The position numbers were made by a program, and so were the translations under genes. Of a stretch of DNA of 64,000 bases, positions 36,337 to 46,700 are shown piece by piece. Position 1 is the stretch's first letter. Each line of letters opens with the position of its first letter. Under the pieces are notes generated by a model. It saw only the letters and a list, made by a program, of their open reading frames with translations, was not told the origin of the DNA and ran no database searches. The DNA comes from DATBQN01 sp963755825 (GTDB taxonomy: Bacteria > Acidobacteriota > Thermoanaerobaculia > Multivoradales > UBA5704), in assembly GCA_963755825.1 (NCBI GenBank), contig CAVWLA010000001.1:2046001-2110000 (forward strand), given 5' to 3'.

Positions 36337-36939
36337 ATGCCGTTCTCCGTCGTCTTCCCGGCGCTCATGGCGCTCGCCGCGTCCGGCTTCCTCGTCCTCG
36401 GCGTCCACGGGCTCCTCGGGCACCGGCCGCTCGTCTTCCGCTCGCGGCGCATGCTGGTGCCGATCCTCCTCTGCCTGCTGCCCGGCTCGCTGGCGCCGTT
36501 CCTCGCCGGGATCGGGTCGCGGGGGGTGCCGCTGCCCCCCGTCCTCATCTTCCTGCCGCTCGCCGTCGACGCCGGCGCTCTCGCCATCGTCGTCTACGCG
36601 CTCCGCGGCTACATGGTGCTGGGGGCGGACGACCACACCCTCGCCACCGCGCTCAAGGAAGCCCTCCGCCAGCTGGGGCTGCCCTTCGAGGAGTCGCTCG
36701 GCAGCCTCCGCCTGCCCACCCTCGCCGCCGACCTGAAGCTCCTCCAGCAGGGAGCCACCGGCTCCGCCCAGCTGCGCATGGAGCCCGAGCACGCGGAGAC
36801 CCTGGACCGCGTCGCCGCCGCCCTCCGCGCCGCCCTCGCCACCGGCGGCGGCCGCTTCCGCCCCCTCGTCTTCGCCGCCTTCACCTTCGCCGGCCTGGTG
36901 CTCCTCGCCGTCGGCGGCGCGCTCGCCCTGGCGCGGTAG
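36337..36939 (+). CDS. Small membrane protein of unknown function
   Basis: A 200-residue protein starts at ATG 36337 behind a perfect AGGAGG (36322-36327). It has about three N-terminal helices (MPFSVVFPALMALAASGFLV, MLVPILLCLLPGSLAPFLAG, PPVLIFLPLAVDAGALAIVV), a soluble middle with LKEALRQLGLPFEESLGSLR, and a C-terminal helix (PLVFAAFTFAGLVLLAVGGA). No family is recognised. It is a single gene between the divergent peptide ligase and the convergent DUF5916 gene. Confidence 0.75.
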   Translation: MPFSVVFPALMALAASGFLVLGVHGLLGHRPLVFRSRRMLVPILLCLLPGSLAPFLAGIGSRGVPLPPVLIFLPLAVDAGALAIVVYALRGYMVLGADDHTLATALKEALRQLGLPFEESLGSLRLPTLAADLKLLQQGATGSAQLRMEPEHAETLDRVAAALRAALATGGGRFRPLVFAAFTFAGLVLLAVGGALALAR

Positions 36940-36965
36940 GAGGGGACGCGGGTGAGGATCGCCCC

Positions 36966-39236
36966 TCAACGCTGATAGGCGTAGGAGAGCTTGAGGAACA
37001 CCGTCCGTGCCGCCGGCCGCAGGACTCCCAGGTCGGTGAGGGCGGTCTCGCCGCCGTAGCCGAAATAGCAGACGGTCTGCCAGTTGAGCTTGTAGGCGAA
37101 GAGGGCCGAGAGGGTGCGGTCGTCTTCGCGGGCCGGGGCGTTGGCCGGATCGCGGTAGAGGTCGAGGCGCGGGTCGACCGTCTCCTGCTGGCCGATCAGC
37201 CGCAGGAAGGTGCGCGGCGTGAAGGTGTAGGTGGCGCGCAGGCGGCGGACGGCGGCACCGAGCTGCGGGCCTCCCGCTTCCCCGGCGCCGGCGGCGACGT
37301 CGAGCCACTTGCGCGAATAGACGGCGGCGAGCTCGAGGTGGTCGGTCGGCCGCACCACCGAGGTGAGCGTCAGCTCGCCGCCGTGGCCGCGCCGGCCGTC
37401 GACGAAATCGACGTCGTCGCCGACGAAGCCGTCGAGGGCGATCGTGCCGATGCGGAGGCCCGGGGTGATCTGCAGGTGGAGGTCGACGTGCGGCCGCGCC
37501 ACGACGCGGCTGCCGAGGAGCACCCGCTCCCACTGGTAGGTCAGCCGCGCGTTGCTCGACAGCTTGCCGTCGAACTCGAGGCCGAGGCCGGGGCGGTCGA
37601 GGATCAGGCCGCCGTCGGTGTCGGCGGCGTAGGTCTCCGAGACGAAGGGGCGCAGGCGGCTGAAGAAGCTCGCCGCCGGGTAGCGCGGCAGGCCGCTCTC
37701 GAAGACCGCCTGCCGGATGCCCACCTGCGGCAGGAACCCCGAGTCGGCACGGAAGCCGTCGCCGATGTCCCTGCCCTCGAAGAAGAGATCGAAGTCGCTC
37801 CGCGCGTGGGACCACTGGAGGTCGGCGGCGTGGCCGGCGAGATGGCGGCCGTCCCAGGTGGCGGCGAGGCTCGGCAGGTCCGGCGTCCGCGAGTCGCTGT
37901 AGAGGAGCTGGCCGGTCACCGAATCGTGGTCGTTCGGCTGCCAGCGGAAGTCCGGTCCCAGCACCCGGTTGTGCACCCCGCCGGCGCTCTCGCGGTCGGT
38001 GAGCAGAAAGCTCTCGAAGGAGCTGCCGACATCGCGGCGGAAGCGGCCGATGGCGACCGTCGAGGCGAAATCCTCGTTGACCAGCGCCGACGAGGTCGGC
38101 CCGGGGAGGATGGCGCTGCCGCCGCCGCGATCCTCGGCAACCAGAAGGGTGTAGGCGTTCTGCTCGCCCAGCCGGCCGGTCGCCCGCGCTCCCCAATCGG
38201 GTGAGGTGACGGTGCGCGTGTAGACCGCCTGGAGCGGCGTCGAGAAGAGATCCGAGCCCTCGAGAAAGAACGGCCGCTTCTCGGGGAAGAGGAGGGCGAA
38301 GCGCTCGTTGGCGGAGATCTGTGCCACGTCCGATTCGACCTGCGAGAAGTCGGGATGGATCGTCGCGTCGAGCGCATGGTTGGGGCTCGGCGTCCATTTG
38401 ACGTCGATGCCGCCGTCGGCCTTGCCGCGGCTCGCCAACGGCGTGCCGGCGGCGCCCGCGGGCTCCGCGGTGTCGCGGCCCGTGGCGTAGGGCGCGGCGA
38501 CCAGATGCCCGCCCGGCGGCAGCCCGGCGAGGCCGGTGAGCGGGCTCTCGTGGCAAATGAAGCAGTTCGAGCCGCGCGGCAGCCGCGCCGAGAACATCTG
38601 GTAGTGGAAGTCGCGCGGGTAGTTGCGGTAGAGCAGGATGCCCCAGGTCTGCGGGTCGGCGCGGCCGTAGCGCAGGCTGCTGAACGGGATCCTCATCTCC
38701 AGCACCCAGCCGGTGGCGGTGATGCGGGTCGCCGAGTCCCAGAAGTAGTCCGGCGAGGGGTCCTCGTTGCTGGCGTCGCTGGTCACCGCGTCATATTGCA
38801 CGTTCGCCGGGTTGGCGAGGAAGAGGATGGCGCTCTTGCCGTCGTGCCGGGTGTCGAGGATGATGCCGCCGTAGTCGGTGTCGCCCGAGATGGCGTCGTG
38901 ATCGCCGAGCGGCGCGCGGATGGCGCGCGGGTTGGGGTCCTGGAACTCGAAGGCGGCGTAGAGATAGCGCTCGTCGTAGGCGAGCCGCGCGATGGTCGCC
39001 GCCGGCGGCGGTCCGTTGTCGCTCCGCTTGGTCTCGTAGAAGGTGGAGATTGCCGGCACCCCCTGCCAGCCGGGATCTCCCAGACCGCCGTCGATGGTGA
39101 TGGGGCCGGTGGCGCGGGTGATGTGGATGGTGGGCGACGGCTCGCTCGCCGTGAGGGGAGCCGCGAGCAGACCGCCGGCGGCGAGCGCGCAGCCGAGCCA
39201 GGCGAGAGGCCGCAAGACGCTCGCCGGTCGTGACAT
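36966..39236 (-). CDS. DUF5916 outer-membrane protein with CBM9-like N terminus and a CXXCH motif
   Basis: This 756-residue protein has a signal peptide (about 1-30), an N-terminal carbohydrate-binding-family-9-like domain (about 35-210, GPITIDGGLGDPGWQGVPAI, YLYAAFEFQDPNP) and a DUF5916 domain (about 235-756) with features of an outer-membrane beta barrel (FPEKRPFFLEG, alternating aromatic strands, final LKLSYAYQR). Residues 225-229 read CFICH, a c-type haem motif located in the loop before LTGLAGLPPGG. Whether haem binds is unknown. A role in uptake or binding at the outer membrane is inferred. Confidence 0.82.
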   Translation of the reverse strand: MSRPASVLRPLAWLGCALAAGGLLAAPLTASEPSPTIHITRATGPITIDGGLGDPGWQGVPAISTFYETKRSDNGPPPAATIARLAYDERYLYAAFEFQDPNPRAIRAPLGDHDAISGDTDYGGIILDTRHDGKSAILFLANPANVQYDAVTSDASNEDPSPDYFWDSATRITATGWVLEMRIPFSSLRYGRADPQTWGILLYRNYPRDFHYQMFSARLPRGSNCFICHESPLTGLAGLPPGGHLVAAPYATGRDTAEPAGAAGTPLASRGKADGGIDVKWTPSPNHALDATIHPDFSQVESDVAQISANERFALLFPEKRPFFLEGSDLFSTPLQAVYTRTVTSPDWGARATGRLGEQNAYTLLVAEDRGGGSAILPGPTSSALVNEDFASTVAIGRFRRDVGSSFESFLLTDRESAGGVHNRVLGPDFRWQPNDHDSVTGQLLYSDSRTPDLPSLAATWDGRHLAGHAADLQWSHARSDFDLFFEGRDIGDGFRADSGFLPQVGIRQAVFESGLPRYPAASFFSRLRPFVSETYAADTDGGLILDRPGLGLEFDGKLSSNARLTYQWERVLLGSRVVARPHVDLHLQITPGLRIGTIALDGFVGDDVDFVDGRRGHGGELTLTSVVRPTDHLELAAVYSRKWLDVAAGAGEAGGPQLGAAVRRLRATYTFTPRTFLRLIGQQETVDPRLDLYRDPANAPAREDDRTLSALFAYKLNWQTVCYFGYGGETALTDLGVLRPAARTVFLKLSYAYQR

Positions 39237-39306
39237 GCGCCTCCTACGGGGAGGGCGATCGAAGGTTGCGCCAGCTGGTACGAACGGCCGTCGCGGCCCG
39301 CGAGCC

Positions 39307-39936
39307 CTACAGCTCGGAGACCAGCTGCTTGCGCTTCGCCTCGTACTCCGCGGGGGAGATGAGGCCGTCGTCGAGGAGCTTCTTCAGCTGGCGCAGCCGC
39401 TCGGCGCTGGAGGGCGCCGCGGCGATCGGAGCGGGCGCGGCCACGGGAGCCGGAGCGACGGGACCGCCGGCTCGGTAGGCCTCGCAGGCGGCGAGGATGG
39501 CGCGCTTGAAGTCGACCGGCCGCGCGACGCGCGGGAAGCGGGTGACGCCGTCCTTGCTCGCCGTCTCGATCTCGACGTCGCCGTAGTTGAAGATCCGCCC
39601 CCACAGGCTCTGGCTGTGCTGGACGTTGTTGATCTTCGAGAGGTACGAATCGACCGAGCGCTTGGCGAGGATGCCGTACTGCTCGATCATGCGCTGGGTA
39701 GTCAGGATGTACTCGTTCGAGCGCAGGCGGACGAGCCCGACGAGGGCGACCAGGAGCACCAGGACGACGGCCGCCAGCGCCACGAGCGCCACCTCGGGGT
39801 GGCCGATCTGGTAGGCGTAGAGGCCGCCTCCGGCGGCGAGGACGGCGATCAGCAGGTACGGCACGAGGCCGATGCGGGAGGGATGGGCGCGGAAGACGAC
39901 CGTCTCCCCCGGCTGCAGGTGGTCCGTGACTCCCAT
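39307..39936 (-). CDS. bPH2-domain membrane protein with C-terminal SHOCT domain
   Basis: The product has 209 residues from ATG 39936 (GAGGAGAG upstream in the mRNA). It has two membrane helices (VPYLLIAVLAAGGGLYAY and VALVALAAVVLVLLVALVGLV), then a bacterial PH domain (LRSNEYILTTQRMIEQYGIL to YGDVEIETASKDGVTRFPRV). A Pro/Ala linker leads to a SHOCT module (ERLRQLKKLLDDGLISPAEYEAKRKQLV). SHOCT modules occur on many membrane proteins and may mediate oligomerisation; function is unknown. A good promoter lies upstream at 40007-40036. Confidence 0.85.
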   Translation of the reverse strand: MGVTDHLQPGETVVFRAHPSRIGLVPYLLIAVLAAGGGLYAYQIGHPEVALVALAAVVLVLLVALVGLVRLRSNEYILTTQRMIEQYGILAKRSVDSYLSKINNVQHSQSLWGRIFNYGDVEIETASKDGVTRFPRVARPVDFKRAILAACEAYRAGGPVAPAPVAAPAPIAAAPSSAERLRQLKKLLDDGLISPAEYEAKRKQLVSEL

Positions 39937-40006
39937 GCGCTCTCCTCTCGGCCGAACCGGCCCTGGTGTGATCGCGACGACCGGGCTCTCCAGCAGTCCC
40001 GCGGCC

Positions 40007-40036
40007 ACCATACGCCGGCAGCGAATCGAGCGTCAA
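40007..40036 (-). promoter_or_regulatory. Sigma-70-type promoter for the bPH2-SHOCT gene
   Basis: On the minus strand, TTGACG (complement of 40031-40036) and TATGGT (complement of 40007-40012) are 18 bp apart, about 70 bp before ATG 39936. On the other strand, TATGAT (40064-40069) is a candidate -10 for otsA without a clear -35. Confidence 0.7.
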
Positions 40037-40102
40037 CGGGGCGCGGCACCGGTCGATCAGGAATATGATGCGCGAGATGGTAAATCCCTGGGAACAGAAC
40101 GC

Positions 40103-41598
40103 TTGACCGCCGCCTCCCGCCGCCTCCTGGTGGTCTCCAACCGGCTGCCGGTGGTGCTCGAGAAGAGCCCCGGCGGCTGGAGCCTGCGCGGCGGCTCCGG
40201 CGGGCTGGTCTCGGCGCTGGCGCCCGTCCTCTCGCACCGCGGCGGCCTGTGGATCGGCTGGCCCGGCCTCGCCCTCGAAGAGGGCGGCGAGTGGGAAGAG
40301 GTGATCGAGGCCGGCTTCCGCGAGCGCGGCTACGACCTCGTGCCGGTGCTCCTCTCCGACGCCGAGGTCAAGGGCTTCTACGAGGGCTTCTCGAACGCCG
40401 TCCTCTGGCCGCTCTTCCACGACCTCACCGGCTCCTGCGACTTCCAGCCCGCCTTCTGGTACGCCTACCTCGAGGTCAACCACAAGTTCGCCGCGGCCGT
40501 CGTCGAGCACAGCCGGGACGACGACTTCATCTGGGTGCAGGACTACCAGCTCATCCACGTCGCCGAGCTGGTGCGCGAGCACGCCGAGGGGCGGCAGATC
40601 GGCTTCTTCCTCCACATCCCTTTCCCGCCGCTCGACGTCTTCGTCAAGCTCCCCTGGCGGAGCCAGATCCTCGGCGCCCTCCTCGCCTACGACCTGCTCG
40701 GCTTCCAGACCCCGCGCGACCGACGCAACTTCCTCTCCTGCCTGGAGCACCTGCTCCCCGAGGTGGAGATCTCGCGCGACCGCCCGGTGGCGCACGTGCG
40801 GGTGGGAGACCGCGTGATGAAGGTCGGCGCCTTCCCCATCGGCATCGACTTCCGCAGCTTCGAGGAGACCGCGAAATCGCCCGACATCGAGCAGCGGATG
40901 CTCGAGCTGCGCCGCAAGATGGGACCCGTCGAGCTCGTCGTCGGCGTCGACCGGCTCGATTACACCAAGGGCATCCCCGAGCGGCTGATGGCGTTCCGCA
41001 ACGCCATCGAGCGCTTCCCGGAGCTGCGCGAGAAGGTGATCCTCTTCCAGGTGACGGTGCCGTCGCGCGAGGCGGTGGCCGAGTACCAGACGCTCAAGGG
41101 GAGGATCGAGCAACTCGTCGGCGAGATCAACGGCGAGTTCTCGACCGCCGGCTGGGTGCCCATCCAGTACCACTACAAGAGCCTCGTGCGGCGCGACCTG
41201 ATCTCCCTCTACCGCATGGCGCGGATCGGCTTCGTCACCTCGCTCAAGGACGGCATGAACCTCGTCGCCAAGGAGTTCTGCGCCTGCCAGGTCGACGGCC
41301 GCGGCGTCCTCGTGCTGTCGGAGTTCGCCGGCGCCGCGGCGCAGCTCCAGCGCGGCGCCATCCTCGTCAACCCGCACGACATCGAGGGCATGGCCGACGC
41401 GCTGCGCGCCGCCTTCGACATGGACCCGGCCGAGCGGCGGCAGCGCATGGAGGGGATGCAGGAGGTGCTCAAGAAGCAGGACATCTTCTGGTGGGTGGAC
41501 TTCTACCTGCGCGCGGCGCTCGGCACCGTGCCGGAGGACTTCCGCGTCCCCAAGGAGTACTTCCCCACCATGTCGTTCGAGGAGAGCTGGATCGACCT

Positions 41599-41602
<4 letters not shown>
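40103..41602 (+). CDS. otsA: Trehalose-6-phosphate synthase (GT20)
   Basis: The 499-residue enzyme makes trehalose 6-phosphate from UDP- or GDP-glucose and glucose 6-phosphate. Typical GT20 elements are present: VSNRLPVV at the N terminus, the glycine loop RGGSGGLVSAL, WVQDYQLIHV, GFFLHIPFP, GVDRLDYTKGIPERL and the donor-site segment SLKDGMNLVAKEF. The start is taken as TTG 40103, since no in-frame ATG or GTG nearby gives a sensible N terminus; only a weak GGGA lies upstream. The gene overlaps otsB by 4 bp (GTGA), so the two enzymes of trehalose synthesis are translationally coupled. Trehalose here probably protects against osmotic or drying stress. Confidence 0.92.
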
Positions 41603-42435
<833 letters not shown>

Positions 42436-42453
42436 CTCCATCTGAGCAAGCTC

Positions 42454-42483
42454 TTGACGCCATCGCGACTCATCACGGATAAT
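42454..42483 (+). promoter_or_regulatory. Sigma-70-type promoter for the 42688 small coiled-coil gene
   Basis: TTGACG (42454-42459), an 18-bp spacer and GATAAT (42478-42483) make a strong promoter just after otsB. The predicted 5' leader is about 195 nt and includes a hairpin, GAGATGG (42496-42502) with CCATCTC (42510-42516), and an AAAGGAG that is not followed by a start codon. A second GAAAGGAG precedes the real start. Confidence 0.75.
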
Positions 42484-42687
42484 CTCGTTGTCAAGAGATG
42501 GAATGTCTCCATCTCTGACGGAAAGGAGAAGAAAGCAACTCAGAAGCAGGTCGGGCGAGGTCTGGGCTCTCTGGCCGAGCGCTCCAACCGCGCCCTTCGT
42601 GGAAGCAGACGTTCAACCTGGCCTCCAGCCAACCAATGAACCGCACGCTGGGGCCGCAACCTTCCCAGACGGGAAAGGAGCGACACC

Positions 42688-43143
42688 ATGAGCACCCCGC
42701 AGAGCTTCAAGGACAACCTCGCCGACTGGCAGGCGCTGGTCGACAATCTGAAGCAGCACCTGACCGACATGCCGGCTCTGGCGCCGGACCACGACGCGCT
42801 CGCCGCCGTCGTCACGCAGGCACACATGCTGGAGAGCCAGCAGGATCTCCACATCGCCGACCTGCGCGACGTCAACCAGCAGCGCAGGGTGACGGCTACC
42901 CAGGGCCGCACCCTGCGCAGCCGCCTCGCGACCGGCCTCAAGCTCGCCTTGGGCGCCGAGAGCGAGCGCCTCCTCGAGTTCGGCATCAAGCCGCGCCCGC
43001 GGGTGGTGCGGACGCAGCGCCTGACGAGCGGCGAGAAGGCTCAGCAGACGGCAGCCGCCGCGGCCCAGGCCAAGGCCAGGGACGACGCCAAGACCGCCCT
43101 CGCCGCGGCGAAGCAGCAGCTCGCCCGCGCCAACCAGCCGTAG
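42688..43143 (+). CDS. Small coiled-coil protein, paralogue of the 11090-11539 gene
   Basis: This 151-residue protein starts at ATG 42688 behind GGGAAAGGAG. It shares the LTDMP, DH-AL, QA--LES, AD-R--N-QR, LR-RL--GL, LGA-S, FG-KP and EKA pattern with the gene product at 11090-11539. It is a polar helical protein with an Ala/Lys/Gln-rich C terminus. No signal peptide or known motif is visible. Like its paralogue it has its own strong promoter and its own terminator. The function is unknown; it might bind nucleic acid or form fibres, but nothing in the sequence proves either. Confidence 0.8.
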   Translation: MSTPQSFKDNLADWQALVDNLKQHLTDMPALAPDHDALAAVVTQAHMLESQQDLHIADLRDVNQQRRVTATQGRTLRSRLATGLKLALGAESERLLEFGIKPRPRVVRTQRLTSGEKAQQTAAAAAQAKARDDAKTALAAAKQQLARANQP

Positions 43144-43170
43144 CCCTCGATCGAGGTCCCTCGATCACCG

Positions 43171-43201
43171 CGGCGCCGGGCGAGAGCTCGGCGCCGTTTT
43201 T
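43171..43201 (+). terminator. Intrinsic terminator of the 42688 gene
   Basis: CGGCGCCG (43171-43178) pairs with CGGCGCCG (43189-43196) across a 10-nt loop and is followed by TTTTT (43197-43201), 27 bp after the stop codon. Confidence 0.85.
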
Positions 43202-43340
43202 CTGCTGCGCGGCCAACCTTCCTGCGGAATCCGCTGCCATTCCCACGCCTCTCGCAGCGCCACGCCGAACCGATCGAGCCTTCCCCGCACCGCCGGCCGA
43301 AGAGACAAAACCCCCGGCTCTTCCACGCCGGAGCGCCCGC

Positions 43341-43560
43341 AACGACGAAGGATCGAGCTCTTCTCCTCTTCGGCGCGAGGAATGAGGAAGAATCGCTCTC
43401 TTCCTCTCTGCAGCGAGCGCAACGAGGAAGAATCCATTCCTTCCTCATTGCGGCGGCTGAAATGAAGAAGAATCCGATTCTTCCTCATTCGGGCCGCCGC
43501 AGAGAGGAAGAATCGAATCCTTCCTCATTGCAACCGATCCTTCCTCGTTGCGCTCGGACG
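43341..43560. repeat. 40-bp tandem hairpin repeat array
   Basis: Five 40-bp units start at 43341, 43381, 43421, 43461 and 43501, with a half unit from 43541. Each has GAGGAAGAATC (or a close variant) followed by TTCCTTCCTCATT-like sequence, so each folds as a hairpin (GAGGAAG pairing CTTCCTC, 5-9 nt loop), separated by a variable GC-rich 12-nt segment. The array fills most of the 615-bp gap between the small coiled-coil gene and the subtilase. No gene is supported in 43144-43758. Confidence 0.85.
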
Positions 43561-43616
43561 AGCGGGCTCGCTCACGCCCTCTCGATCAGCGCCGCCGCAA
43601 CTGCGCGACCGCGAGC

Positions 43617-43644
43617 TTGACTTCAAAGTCGGAATGGCTAGGCT
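43617..43644 (+). promoter_or_regulatory. Sigma-70-type promoter for the subtilase gene
   Basis: TTGACT (43617-43622) and TAGGCT (43639-43644) are 16 bp apart. Transcription would begin near 43651, giving a leader of about 108 nt to ATG 43759. Confidence 0.6.
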
Positions 43645-43758
43645 CTGGCTCCGACCCAGTCTGCGAATCCGCGGGCATCCGGCGACGAGCCGGCCGCGAC
43701 CGACTCTCGCCTCGCTCCCGTGCGCTGTCGCACACCATCGAAGTCTGAGGAGCCCGCC

Positions 43759-46700
43759 ATGCCTCTCCGCTCCCCGCGCCTCGCCCCCGCTCTCCTCACC
43801 GTGCTGCTCGGCGCCCTGCCGCTCGCGGCTCTCCCCTCGGCCGCCGCGGCAGCGGAGCCGGCGGAGATCCCCCTCGACACCAACGTCGCCAGCCAGGCGG
43901 CGCGGCTCGGCGACGGCCGCCTGCAGGTGCTCGTCGAGCTCGCCGACACCCCGGCGGCGGTCGTCTACGGCAGCGCGCTGCACAGCGCCAACAGCCGGGT
44001 CGAAGGTCTCGCCGCCGCCCGCGTCGCCGGTGCCGCCCAGATCCGCCTCGTGCAGAGCGCGCAGCAGCGGGTGTCGGCGGCGATCCGCTCGGCGGCGCCG
44101 GGAGCGAGCGAGATCTACCGCGTCGCCCGCGCCTACAACGGCATCGCGCTCGCGGTGGCGCCGGCCGAGCTGCCGCGCCTCGCCAAAGTCCCCGGCATCA
44201 AGGCGATCCATCCGCTGGTCCTCGAGCATCCGACCCTCTCGACCTCGGTGCCGTTCCTCGGCGTGCCGCCGCTGTGGAACGATTCGGAGGGCCTCGGCAT
44301 CGATCTCACCGGCGCCGGCATCCGCATCGGCATCATCGACACCGGCATCGACTACCTGCACGCCGACTTCGGCGGCAGCGGCCTGCTCACCGCCTACCAG
44401 GCGAACGACACCACGACCATTGCCGACGGCTTCTTCCCCACCGCGCGGGTGGTCGGCGGCACCGACTTCGCGGGCGACGCCTACACCGGCAGCACCATGC
44501 CGGTGCCCGATCCCGATCCCATGGACTGCTACGGCCACGGCTCGCACGTCGCCGGCATCGCGGCGGGCGGCGGCGTCGACGCCGCCGGCAACTCCTACAC
44601 CGGCCCATACTCGCCGGCGGCGCCGTTCAGCGCGCTCCGCATCGGCCCCGGCGTGGCGCCGCAGGCGAGCCTCTATGCCCTCCGCATCTTCGGCTGCGGC
44701 GGCTCGACGGCCCTGACCGTGCAGGCGATCGACTGGTCGATCGACCCCAATGGCGACGACGACTTCTCGGACCACCTGGACGTCATCAACATGTCGCTCG
44801 GCTCGGACTACGGCACCCTCTCCTCGACCAGCACGGTCGCCGCCGAGAACGCCGCCCTCGCCGGCGTCATCGTGGTCGCCGCGGCGGGCAACGCGGGCGA
44901 TACCTTCTACATCGTGTCGTCTCCCGGCAACTCGACGCGGTCGCTCTCGGTCGCCGCCATCGCCGACTCCGGGTTGGCCGGCGCGGTCCTCCAGGTCAAC
45001 TCGCCGGCGGCGATCGCCGGCGGCTTCGCCGCCGCCGCCGCCGTCTTCGTGCCGACGCCGCCGGCGCCCAGCGGGCAGACCGCCGCCGTCGTCCAGGCGC
45101 TCGACCCCGCCGACGCTGCCGGCCCGTCGACCACCGACGGCTGCTCTCCGTTCACCAACGCCGCGGCGATCGCCGGCAACATCGCGCTCATCGACCGCGG
45201 CACCTGCGGCTTCATCACCAAGGTGCAGAACGCGCAGGCCGCCGGCGCCATCGGCGCCATCGTGGTCGGCAATGTGCCGGGCGACCCGGCGCTGCTCTCG
45301 ATGACCGGCACCGCCCCGCCCGGCCCGGCGGTCACCATCCCGTCGGTCTACATCTCCTCCGACGACGGCGCCCGGATCAAAGCCCAGCTCGCAGGCGGCG
45401 TCAACGCCACCCTCGCCGCCGCGACCGCCGCCGACACCGTGGCCATCTTCTCCTCGCGCGGCGCGCGGATCGGCTCGCCGGCGGTGAAGCCCGACGTCAG
45501 CGCGCCGGGCGTCTCCATCACCTCCGTGCAGACCGGCAAGACCTGCGTCTCCGGCGGCGGCTGCCTGGTGGCCGACCCCAGCGGCTTCATCCCCGGCAGC
45601 CAGAGCCTCATCCTCTCCGGGACCTCGATGGCGACCCCCCACATGGCGGGAGTCCTCGCGCTGCTCCGCCAGCTCCACCCCGACTGGACGGTCGAAGAGC
45701 TCAAGGCGCTGGCGATGAACGGCGCGCTCCACGATCCGACCATCGGCTCGAACGGCTCCGGGCTGGTCTACGCCCCCGGCCGCATCGGCGCCGGGCGCAC
45801 CGATCCCAGCGACTCGGCGCTCTCCCAGGTCACCGCCTTCAGCTCGGATGTCGCCGGCGCCATCTCGGTCACCTTCGACACCCCGGTCGTCGGCACCGCC
45901 ACCCAGGTCCGGCACGTCCGCCTCGCCAACCACGGCGCCGCGGCGGCGACCTACGACCTGGCGATCGATCTCAAGAACGACGCGCCGGGGATCGCCTTCT
46001 CGCTCCCCGGCGGCACCGGCGTGACGGTGCCGGCCGGCGGTACCGCCGAGATCGACGTGCAGATGAACGCCACGGCCAACCAGATGCGGCACGTCCCCGA
46101 CAGGACCCTCAGCCGGACGCAGGCGGCCGGCGGTGCGCTCGCCAGCCTGGGCTCCCTCGCCCGCCACTGGGACACCGAGGAGGAGGGCTACATCACCTTC
46201 AGCGTTGCGGGCACCACCAAGCTTCGCGTGCCCGTCTACATGGCCGCCCGCCCGGCCTCGGCGATGAGCGCCTCCGGCGTCATCACCACCGGTGGCAACA
46301 ACACCGGCTCGACGACGATCGCGCTCGCCGGCACCGACGTCTGCACCGGAACCCTCGGCGCCGGCCCGATCTGCACCGCGACGACGGCGGCGCCGACCTT
46401 CGACGAGGTCTCGCTGGTCTCCCCCTTCGAGCTCCAGGCGGTCTCCGCGCTCGATCCGGTCGACGCGCCGCCTGACGCCGACATCCAGTACGCCGGTGTC
46501 GCCTACGACCCGACGACCAACCTGCTGCTCTTCGGCGTCACCACCTGGGGCGACTGGTCGACGCCGACCGAGACGTCGTTCAACATCTACGTCGACAACA
46601 ACTCGGACGGCACCTACGACCGCATCCTCTTCAACACCAACCCCGGGACCGCGGGCAAGAGCCTCTTCGGCGGCACCACCACCGGCCAGGACTCGTTCAT

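Noticed and set aside
33474..38204. A 1576-codon plus-strand open frame across the 33-38 kb region
   Set aside because: It is antisense to four well-supported genes and has the amino-acid bias of a GC shadow frame.
43341..43560. Possible CRISPR array
   Set aside because: The conserved part is a palindrome of about 28 bp with only 12-nt variable segments, too short for spacers, the repeats are imperfect, and no cas genes are in the window.
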